Shown piece by piece: positions 8,129 to 14,999 of a stretch of 64,000 nt of DNA (its first letter is position 1; each line of letters starts with the position of its first letter). Source of the stretch: JABDMH01 sp964428345 (GTDB taxonomy: Bacteria; Bacteroidota; Bacteroidia; Chitinophagales; Saprospiraceae); NCBI GenBank assembly GCA_964428345.1, contig CAYRYD010000021.1:1-64000 (forward strand), given 5' to 3'. A model generated the notes under the pieces. The model was not told where the DNA came from. It saw only the letters and a list, made by a program, of their open reading frames with translations, and made no database searches. Both the position numbers and the translations under genes were made by a program.

Positions 8129-10084
8129 ATGCAAGAGCCGAACACAGGGAGATTATACCGGATGGTCCTGACAATGGTCACATTCCTGACCTGCCTCCAA
8201 CCAGGCCTGACCAGCGGTATCAACTGGATTGACAGTTTGAAAGCTCTGGTAAAACGCCCACATGTCATGGATACCTCACAGGTGAACGCCTGCTATGATC
8301 TGGCCCGTCACTATCTTTACGATTCCACTAGTCAAGCCCGGGAATATGCTACCCGGGGAATCGAATTGGCAGCTCTCCTGCATTTTCCCGAAGGACGCGC
8401 CCGCTGCGAGCATCTACTGGCTACTTCCCATGAGATCCTGGGCGAACTGGATGAGGCTTTGGTCATGTATGAAAAGACATTTCGCACTCTTTCCGATGCC
8501 AATCTGCACCAGCAGGCTTCGGCCATTCTCATCAATCGGGGCATAGCCCAATATTTCGCAGGGAACCAGGCCGTAGCGCTGAAATCGTACCTCCGTGCAC
8601 TGGAACACGCCCGCCTCCACCAACTCAGGGAACCGGAGGCCAGAATTCTGACCAGTATTGCCGGTATTTACCGGGAACTGCAACAATATCCGGAGGCGAT
8701 CCAGATGTACGAACAGGCATTGCCGATCAGCCATAGCCTGTCTGATAGCCTGGGATTTGCCCAGAACCTGGAATACCTGGGATTGGCATACGACCAAACG
8801 GGTGATGGTACCAAAGCGGTTACCTATCTCGAACAGGCCATCAGCCAATACCGTTTACTGGACCGGAAAACCGAAGCTGACCAGGCGGAGTTGTCGTTGG
8901 CATCCGCTTACATTCGTCTGGGAGCGTTAGCCAGGGCGGAATCCATCCTGACCGGCTTGCTGACCGATGCGGAGGGTCATTTATTGCCTCATTACCGGGC
9001 ATCCTGTTACCTGATGCTTGCCCGGATCCACTTTGAAAAGGAAGACCTTGTGCGGTCCCTCGAACTGTTAGAGAAGGGTTTCCTGCTGATCGACAACTCA
9101 AACCGGAATGAACTAAAATCTCACTATCTGGATCTCTTTGCCGAGATCTACCGCAATCAGGGAGCGTATCAGCAGGCACTGGAATATACTATACAGCGGA
9201 TGGCGATTCTGGATACCCTGCACCACAAAGACCGGATTGAAACAGAGCGGGAGATGAAAGCCAGGTTTGATCTTCAGCAAAAAGAAGTCCGCCTGATCAT
9301 ACAGGAAGAAAAGATCCGGCAACAATTGCGGGAGAGGCGCTGGTTTGCAGCACTACTGTTGATCTCTGTGCTCCTGATTCTGGTGCTGGCTGTGCTAGCC
9401 ATTTCTAAGGCAAGATCCAATAAGCAATTACGGGAGAAGAATATGATCATCGACCAAAGTCTGCGGGAAAAAGATGTCTTGCTCAAAGAGATTCATCACC
9501 GGGTGAAGAACAATCTTCAGGTTGTCTCATCCCTGCTGAGCCTGCAGGCCCGGTCCCTAAAGGGTCAGGAAGCCCTCGATGCGTTGTCAAGAGGAAAGGA
9601 CCGGGTTCGCTCGATGGCGCTGATCCATCAGAATATCTATCAGGATGAAAATCTGATGGGTGTCAACTCCCAGGATTACATCGATCGCTTGTCCCGGTCG
9701 CTGCTTGCCTCGTATAGTCTGGGCAGCCATCAGATCCGGTTGAAAACCGAGATAGAACCGCTGATCCTTGATATTGATACCGTGATACCTTTGGGTCTCA
9801 TTCTGAATGAGTTGATCACCAATGCCATCAAGTATGCCTTTAAACCGGGAGAGATGGGTGAGATATCCATTTCACTTTCACGAAAGGCGGACGTTCTCGA
9901 ACTGGTGGTAGCCGACAACGGCGTTGGAATGCCGGCAGGAAGTTTGGACTCCAAAAAGACCATGGGTTACCGGCTCATTGCGGCATTTGTCCAGAAACTA
10001 AAGGGTACCTATGATATTACCGTAGACAGGGGAACGCGAATCACCTTCAGTTTCCGGTCTTTCCAACTGGAGAAGGCATCCTGA
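8129..10084 (+). CDS. TPR-containing sensor histidine kinase (HisKA_2 type)
   Basis: This 651-residue kinase is the likely partner of the response regulator upstream. An N-terminal signal or anchor lies within residues 12-31. A periplasmic region of tandem tetratricopeptide repeats covers about 40-370, followed by a coiled coil (about 375-405), one membrane helix (WFAALLLISVLLILVLAVL) and a cytosolic kinase. The HisKA_2 dimerisation helix holds the phospho-acceptor candidates His456/457 (LLKEIHHRVKNNLQVVSS); the ATP-binding domain has the N box LNELITNAIKYAF and G1 box ADNGVGMPAG. The start could also be ATG 8162. A paralogue with the same layout lies at 53068-54990. The TPR region suggests the signal is a protein or peptide. 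Confidence 0.9.
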   Translation: MQEPNTGRLYRMVLTMVTFLTCLQPGLTSGINWIDSLKALVKRPHVMDTSQVNACYDLARHYLYDSTSQAREYATRGIELAALLHFPEGRARCEHLLATSHEILGELDEALVMYEKTFRTLSDANLHQQASAILINRGIAQYFAGNQAVALKSYLRALEHARLHQLREPEARILTSIAGIYRELQQYPEAIQMYEQALPISHSLSDSLGFAQNLEYLGLAYDQTGDGTKAVTYLEQAISQYRLLDRKTEADQAELSLASAYIRLGALARAESILTGLLTDAEGHLLPHYRASCYLMLARIHFEKEDLVRSLELLEKGFLLIDNSNRNELKSHYLDLFAEIYRNQGAYQQALEYTIQRMAILDTLHHKDRIETEREMKARFDLQQKEVRLIIQEEKIRQQLRERRWFAALLLISVLLILVLAVLAISKARSNKQLREKNMIIDQSLREKDVLLKEIHHRVKNNLQVVSSLLSLQARSLKGQEALDALSRGKDRVRSMALIHQNIYQDENLMGVNSQDYIDRLSRSLLASYSLGSHQIRLKTEIEPLILDIDTVIPLGLILNELITNAIKYAFKPGEMGEISISLSRKADVLELVVADNGVGMPAGSLDSKKTMGYRLIAAFVQKLKGTYDITVDRGTRITFSFRSFQLEKAS

Positions 10085-10092
10085 CCAGCCGG

Positions 10093-10113
10093 TAAAATCA
10101 CCTTTCGGGGTGA
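10093..10113 (+). promoter_or_regulatory. Operator box 3 (small secreted protein promoter)
   Basis: TAAAATCACC-TTTCG-GGGTGA lies nine bases after the kinase stop codon. The inverted repeat TCACC-N6-GGTGA spans 10098-10113, with centre 10105.5, exactly 30.5 bp before the -7-like element at 10136. It marks the gene at 10178 as a third target of the same regulator. Confidence 0.7.
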
Positions 10114-10135
10114 ACCACAATTATTGAGGATGAAG

Positions 10136-10143
10136 GATTTTTG
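10136..10143 (+). promoter_or_regulatory. Probable -7 element of the small secreted protein gene
   Basis: GATTTTTG matches TAnnTTTG except at the first base. It is followed by CAGAA, as is the -7 element at 7300. Its spacing from operator box 3 is the same as for the other two promoters. Transcription from here would begin near 10150 and rules out upstream start codons for the next gene. Confidence 0.5.
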
Positions 10144-10177
10144 CAGAATGTACCAGAAAAGAATATCCAGGGTGCTC

Positions 10178-10636
10178 ATGAATGTGACGATCTTGATGAT
10201 CCTGTGTTTTCCCCTGGCCGGACAGAATTGCCTGGGGTTCAAAGGGCTGGATATCCTTAATATCGCCAGGCAAATTGATCCATCAGCTATTCCAATGGTA
10301 ACTATCACGGATCATGTTCTTGTTGCGAAGTCAGGATTTAAGTTCGTTCAGTTGCGGGATACAGAGACCTTCGTTCTGGTTCCTGACGATTACCAGGGCC
10401 GCTTTGTAGACTTTGAAGAAATGCTTCCGAAAAATGCAAAGGGCAAATATGCTCTTGATGTATCCAAACTGACTGCCAGGTTGATATGCCAGGCAGGATC
10501 GACTTCCCGGCCTTGCAGGCATCTGCGTATTTCCCGCTCTGAAGTGGGCTGTCAGTCGTGTGCCGGAGCACGGTGGGTGAGCGCCTCCCTGCTTGCCGAG
10601 ACTGCGGTATTAATACCCGTTTACCGGCCAAGGTAG
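10178..10636 (+). CDS. Small secreted protein of unknown function, putative regulon member
   Basis: This frame encodes about 152 residues. I do not recognise the family. The N-terminus is a plausible Sec signal (MNVTILMILCFPLAGQN), followed by a hydrophilic stretch with likely beta-strands (HVLVAKSGFKFVQLRDTE, TFVLVPDDYQGRFVDFEEML). The last 45 or so residues (after LDVSKL) are Cys/Arg-rich and look unlike a folded domain, so the 3' part may be frameshifted or decayed. The frame is open from 10124, but the promoter at 10136 makes the ATG at 10178 the better start. Operator box 3 upstream ties it to the two-component system; it could be an output or a signalling partner of the kinase. Confidence 0.45.
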   Translation: MNVTILMILCFPLAGQNCLGFKGLDILNIARQIDPSAIPMVTITDHVLVAKSGFKFVQLRDTETFVLVPDDYQGRFVDFEEMLPKNAKGKYALDVSKLTARLICQAGSTSRPCRHLRISRSEVGCQSCAGARWVSASLLAETAVLIPVYRPR

Positions 10637-10740
10637 CGTTCGCTTTGACGAGCTTTGCGACCGAATCTCTGTTAAGGGAGAAAGAAGGGATGCTTTAAAT
10701 ATTCTAAACTTGCAGTGAAAGTTTGTTTTTTCTATATATA

Positions 10741-11256
10741 ATGATCGAATTAACCGCTGCTGAAATTATCAATCTTCTTCAACTGGAGCCTTTAGAGATC
10801 GAGGGAGGTTATTACCGGCGCAATTATCTTGCTGACCAGAAAATTGCCGGACAGGCCATGCCGGCAAGATACCGCGGCGCTTCCCGGTCTTTTGGTTCGG
10901 CCATCTATTATTTGTTGACTCCCGATACATGGTCCCGAATCCACCGGTTGCCTGGCGACGAAATCTATCACTTTTATTCGGGAGCTTCGGTGACGCTGTA
11001 TACCTTCGGCAATGATGGTGAAATGGACGCCTCGGTACTGGGTATGGATCTGAAGAAAGGATACCACCCTCAGATAATCGTGCCGGCGAATACCTGGCAA
11101 GCCTGCCGGATCACCGGGCTGGGTGACTATGCACTCATGGGTACGACGATGGCTCCCGCTTTTGATGAAGCCGATTTTGAGCGACCAGATGATCTGGATG
11201 CCTTTCTCCTTTTATTGCCGGATAGTACCCACGATTTGGTAAGGGAATTGTGGTAG
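10741..11256 (+). CDS. Cupin protein of the DUF985 family
   Basis: This 171-residue protein has the DUF985/YML079-like cupin fold, a single-domain beta-barrel of unknown substrate. Recognisable family elements are LQLEPLEIEGGYYRRNY near the start, SAIYYLLTPDTWSRIHRL, EIYHFYSGASVTL and VPANTWQACRI, which carry the conserved His and Glu residues. There is no signal peptide, so it is cytosolic. The ATG at 10741 is preferred over in-frame upstream codons because the family begins just before this point. TAAACTTG at 10705-10712 matches TAnnTTTG at all but one base and may be its -7 element. Confidence 0.88.
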   Translation: MIELTAAEIINLLQLEPLEIEGGYYRRNYLADQKIAGQAMPARYRGASRSFGSAIYYLLTPDTWSRIHRLPGDEIYHFYSGASVTLYTFGNDGEMDASVLGMDLKKGYHPQIIVPANTWQACRITGLGDYALMGTTMAPAFDEADFERPDDLDAFLLLLPDSTHDLVRELW

Positions 11257-11407
11257 TAAATCATGACATGTCGGGATAGGACATGTGTCGGATTTGGATA
11301 TGAACTCAAATATTGATCCTTGGACTCACCGTGATACGTTGTGCACCTTTTTAGTTCCTGGATAATGCCAACGATTTATACCTTTACGGCCAAATTCAAA
11401 CCGATCT

Positions 11408-12139
11408 ATGGATCGCCTGATATTATGGTTTTTTTTCCTGTTCATACCGGGCTGGCTGATGGCCCAGGCTCAGGATTTCAAGATGCCGCTCAGCAAGTAT
11501 GGGCTTCCAGTGGTCAAAGGCAACAAGGTCTATGAGAAGATAGTCCTGGCTGATCCTGAAAACCAGCTGGTCGATTTGCGCGAGATCATTCCCGATGCCC
11601 GGTTTGATGTTCGCTATGCTACCGCCAACAATCTGATTGGCAGGCCTTTATATCCTTCGTCTGATGTTTTCCTGAGAAAACCTGCTGCTCTGGCTTTACG
11701 GCAGGTACACGAAAATTTGAAGCAGTTGGGTTTTGGACTGGTTCTCCACGATGGTTACCGGCCCTATGAAATTACGGTACTCTTTTATGAGGAGATTAAG
11801 GATACCACCTACGTGGCTGATCCCCGCAAAGGATCCCGGCACAACCGGGGCATGGCTATCGATTTGTCGATGTACGATTTGAAAACAGGAGAAACAGTCA
11901 GTATGCCTTCCGGTTATGATGAAACGACCCCCCGGTCTCATCATGACTACATGGAGGGAGATCCGGCGGCGCTCCAGCACCGGCAGATCTTGAAAGACGC
12001 CATGCTGGATGTCGGATTTGAGGTTTATCCTTATGAATGGTGGCATTACGATTTTCAGGGATGGGAGACATGCCCCAGCTACGACATTTGGCACAGGAAG
12101 ATCCGGAAAATGAATAAGAAGCTTTGGAAGCAATTGTAG
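11408..12139 (+). CDS. Exported D-Ala-D-Ala dipeptidase (VanX/DdpX family)
   Basis: This 243-residue zinc peptidase of the peptidase M15D family should cleave D-Ala-D-Ala or similar muropeptides. A signal peptide (MDRLILWFFFLFIPGWLMAQ) places it in the periplasm, as with DdpX. The zinc and catalytic motifs are intact: SRHNRGMAIDLSMY (His and Asp ligands) and EWWHYDF (catalytic Glu and His ligand). The substrate-binding Arg is likely in HDGYRPYE. It sits alone, without vanH/vanA ligase genes, so a role in cell-wall recycling is more likely than glycopeptide resistance. The DUF486 gene follows after 75 bp. Confidence 0.92.
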   Translation: MDRLILWFFFLFIPGWLMAQAQDFKMPLSKYGLPVVKGNKVYEKIVLADPENQLVDLREIIPDARFDVRYATANNLIGRPLYPSSDVFLRKPAALALRQVHENLKQLGFGLVLHDGYRPYEITVLFYEEIKDTTYVADPRKGSRHNRGMAIDLSMYDLKTGETVSMPSGYDETTPRSHHDYMEGDPAALQHRQILKDAMLDVGFEVYPYEWWHYDFQGWETCPSYDIWHRKIRKMNKKLWKQL

Positions 12140-12176
12140 AAATCCGGGATTCGGAATCTCAAATCCAGTTCGAAAC

Positions 12177-12204
12177 CAGCAATCTGAAATCAGCAATCTG
12201 AAAT
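12177..12204. repeat. 14-bp tandem duplication
   Basis: CAGCAATCTGAAAT occurs twice back to back in the gap between the dipeptidase and DUF486 genes. Related words (AATCCGGGATTCGGAATCT, AAATCCAGTT) surround it. It looks like simple local duplication in a spacer. Confidence 0.7.
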
Positions 12205-12214
12205 CATTCACCAG

Positions 12215-12583
12215 ATGAAGGGGTTCTACGCAGTTTTATTGTTATTACTATCTAACATCTTCATGACACTGGCCTGGTATGGCCACCTGAAATTTGGAGA
12301 GATTAAATGGCTCGCCAAACTGGGTTTGTTTGGTATCATTATTTTCAGCTGGGGCATTGCTTTTTTTGAATATTGCATGCAGGTACCCGCCAACCGCATC
12401 GGCTTCCGGCAGTTCGGTGGTCCGTTTAATCTGTTTCAGCTGAAAATCATTCAGGAAGTAATCACTCTATTGGTTTTTACTGTTTTTGCCCTGGTGTTCT
12501 TTAGATCTGAGACCTTTCGCTGGAATCACCTGGCAGCCTTTGTTTGTCTGATTCTGGCAGTGTATTTTATTTTTAAAAAATAG
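12215..12583 (+). CDS. DUF486 (DMT-like) membrane protein
   Basis: This 122-residue inner-membrane protein with four hydrophobic segments matches the DUF486 family, small relatives of the drug/metabolite transporter group. The conserved core is visible in LLLLLSNIFMTLAWYGHLKF, ISWGIAFFEY-like SWGIAFFEYCMQVPANRIG and the following FNLFQLKIIQEVITLLVF. No substrate is known. It begins 75 bp after the dipeptidase gene and may be co-transcribed with it. The following 167 bp before the convergent RraA-like gene hold no clear terminator. Confidence 0.88.
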   Translation: MKGFYAVLLLLLSNIFMTLAWYGHLKFGEIKWLAKLGLFGIIIFSWGIAFFEYCMQVPANRIGFRQFGGPFNLFQLKIIQEVITLLVFTVFALVFFRSETFRWNHLAAFVCLILAVYFIFKK

Positions 12584-12750
12584 ACTTGTGAAAGTTTACG
12601 TCCAAGCCTGACTGTAGCCTCAACGAACCCATTGGCTTTTTAAGAGGTATAAGGTGGCTAGAGCTTGACAATCAATTTTCTGGCAGCCTTCAAATTCACT
12701 ATCGATTCGTTTATCGATTGGTTTGAAAGCAAACGATTGGTACGCTGGCA

Positions 12751-13539
12751 TCAGTTTTTATCTTCCACGGTAAAATCGAGTGGCATACCCAATTGAATAT
12801 AGAGGGCCCGGCGACCTCCTTTGTCGTTATCAAGGATAATCTGGGCGGCTTCGGCTACCCGTTTGGCATAAGCTCGCGGTACCACAATCACACCGTCACC
12901 ATCGGCTACGACGACATCACCGGGTTTGACCTGAACGCCCCCCAATGTGACCGGCTGTTGTACGGATTCGATTTCATTACGTCCAGGCCGGATACCTCGT
13001 CCCCGCTGCAGCGGATCCATATACACCGGAATTTTTTGTTTAATCACTTCATCACTGTCACGCAGGCTGCCGGTAGTGACAATGCCGACCATGCCTTTCG
13101 ATTTCCAGAACAGACTGTTGTTCGATCCTATTGACCCCGTATCGCCATCGCCGTTGGCATCGATCACCAGGATCGAACCTTCTTTGAGATGCTGCACAAA
13201 AGGTTCGGATGAAATCTGACCGTACCAGTTGCCTTCCCAGGCTCTGAAATCGTCGTCGTTGTCAAACGAAGGGCGGGGCCGGTTGGTGGGCACATAACGG
13301 GCGGTGACAGCAATGCCCCGAATCACATGATTGAAATTGTCAATGTCTTTCCAAAGGGCCATAATGTTGTTGTCGACCAGTCCGATATCCGCCAGACCGG
13401 CCATATCCATGCCATCCGATACATCGGCTACCCTAAGTTCTTTGTACCATTCCAGAATTTCCTCATCGCCGTATGTTTCCTGGGCCACCAGGCTGACTGT
13501 GACCAGGCAATAAATTGGAAACCAATAAAGACCTTTCAT
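12751..13539 (-). CDS. Exported RraA / HMG-aldolase family protein
   Basis: This 262-residue protein matches the RraA-like family, which includes the RNase E inhibitor RraA and the class II aldolases acting on 4-hydroxy-4-methyl-2-oxoglutarate. A Sec signal (MKGLYWFPIYCLVTVSLVAQ) precedes the domain, so neither RNA regulation nor cytosolic aldol chemistry fits; a periplasmic lyase is more plausible. Family motifs are LRVADVSDGMD, VIDANGDGDTGSIGSNNS, GIVTTGSLRDSDEV (with the catalytic Arg-Asp) and VKPGDVVVADGDGVIVVP. It is divergent from the Tat-exported sugar isomerase at 13736; joint action on sugar acids is possible. Confidence 0.85.
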   Translation of the reverse strand: MKGLYWFPIYCLVTVSLVAQETYGDEEILEWYKELRVADVSDGMDMAGLADIGLVDNNIMALWKDIDNFNHVIRGIAVTARYVPTNRPRPSFDNDDDFRAWEGNWYGQISSEPFVQHLKEGSILVIDANGDGDTGSIGSNNSLFWKSKGMVGIVTTGSLRDSDEVIKQKIPVYMDPLQRGRGIRPGRNEIESVQQPVTLGGVQVKPGDVVVADGDGVIVVPRAYAKRVAEAAQIILDNDKGGRRALYIQLGMPLDFTVEDKN

Positions 13540-13735
13540 GCTTAATGTCGTTTTCAGGGAAAATACGATTTATTTCGCACAAATTGGAAAGCAGTACCCT
13601 AATCAAAAATCAGTGTCATCATTGAAAGGAACTATCGAAAATAGTATATTGAGCTCCTGACTGATACACTTCTGCTGCTGTTTGACTTTCCGGGACCCGG
13701 AAAGAATTAATGATTAATCAACTAATTTTTGAATC

Positions 13736-14785
13736 ATGGAGAAGAAATTGATCAATTCCATCACCCGGAGGCATTTTTTAAGTACGGCAGCCACCCTTGT
13801 TGGGGGAGCCGCCGCGGGATCTTCGGCTGCTATTGGCGCACCGGCGATCCTCCGGTACTATGGCAGACCGGATTCATATGTGAATGGAGTCCAGATTGGT
13901 ACCATCACTTATTCATTCCGGAGCTTGCCGGATCAAAGTGCCGAAGCTACACTTCAATACATTTTGGACAGTGGTTTGGGTGCAGTCGAGTTGATGGGGG
14001 ATCCGGCCGAATCGTTTGCCGGCAGACCGGACAATCCGGTAGATCGAAACGCCTATTTTCAATTGAGACGAAAGCAACGGGATGGATCGATGCTGACCGA
14101 CAATGAGCAAAAGGAAATGGCGGAGATGCAAGCAGCCATGGAAGCATTTAACATGGAAGTCGTCAAATGGAGGACCGGTGTCGGAATGGAAAAGTTTAAA
14201 GAGCTGAAGAAAATGTACCAGGCCGCCGGAGTGAAAATTTATGGGTTTAAACCCAGCGCCTTCGGTAAGAACAACACCGATGCTGAGATCGACTACGGAC
14301 TGCGGGCAGCCAAGGTCCTGGGAGCCAGTCACGTCACCCTCGAGCACCCCAGCGATGATGCCCATACTATGAAACTGGGCAAAATGGCCGCCAAGCATAA
14401 GGTTTATGTGGGATATCACGGTCACGAACAGCAGACGCCCACTTTCTGGGATACCGCTTTGCAGCAATCGCCCTACAATGCGCTCAACATCGATATCGGC
14501 CACTATGTAGCTGCTGGTAATTCTGATGCGATCGGTATCCTGAAAGCCAAGCATGACCGGATCATGTCGATGCATGTGAAAGACCGGCAGACGCCTGCCA
14601 ATGGAAAGAAAAATCTGCCCTGGGGTGAGGGCGACACGCCGATCACCGAGGTGTTGCAACTAATGCGGGATAACAAATACAAGTTTCCGGCCACCATTGA
14701 GCTGGAATATGAAATTCCGGAAGGTTCGGATGCCGTGAAGGAAGTGGCAAAATGCCTGCAATATTGTCAGAAGGCACTGGTATAG
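13736..14785 (+). CDS. Tat-exported sugar phosphate isomerase/epimerase (TIM barrel)
   Basis: This 349-residue protein is an AP-endonuclease-2 / xylose-isomerase-like TIM barrel. The N-terminus has a Tat signal (ITRRHFLSTAATLVGGAAAG). The barrel begins near residue 48 (GVQIGTITYSFRSL); likely metal ligands sit in SHVTLEHPSDD, YVGYHGHEQQ, ALNIDIGHYVAAG, MSMHVKDRQ and ATIELEYEIPEGSD. This family isomerises or epimerises sugars and polyols, often free ketoses rather than phosphates when exported. It is divergent from the exported RraA-like gene. The substrate is unknown. No clear TAnnTTTG element was found upstream. Confidence 0.87.
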   Translation: MEKKLINSITRRHFLSTAATLVGGAAAGSSAAIGAPAILRYYGRPDSYVNGVQIGTITYSFRSLPDQSAEATLQYILDSGLGAVELMGDPAESFAGRPDNPVDRNAYFQLRRKQRDGSMLTDNEQKEMAEMQAAMEAFNMEVVKWRTGVGMEKFKELKKMYQAAGVKIYGFKPSAFGKNNTDAEIDYGLRAAKVLGASHVTLEHPSDDAHTMKLGKMAAKHKVYVGYHGHEQQTPTFWDTALQQSPYNALNIDIGHYVAAGNSDAIGILKAKHDRIMSMHVKDRQTPANGKKNLPWGEGDTPITEVLQLMRDNKYKFPATIELEYEIPEGSDAVKEVAKCLQYCQKALV

Positions 14786-14999
14786 GCGTTATTGCATCGG
14801 TCGCAGGAAGGGAAAATGAATTGACCGGCTGGTTAAAGAATTAACGGGATAGGTAAAGAACATCCGTAGTTGTCAGGCGCTTTCCTGTCTCTGATTTCAA
14901 GTGCTGCCATCAGAAGTGGAGTAGCTCTCGAGACAATGGCGGTGAAGATTTGTTTTTTATCTTACCAGGCGATTGTAATCTTAAAACAGTTGTGCATCG

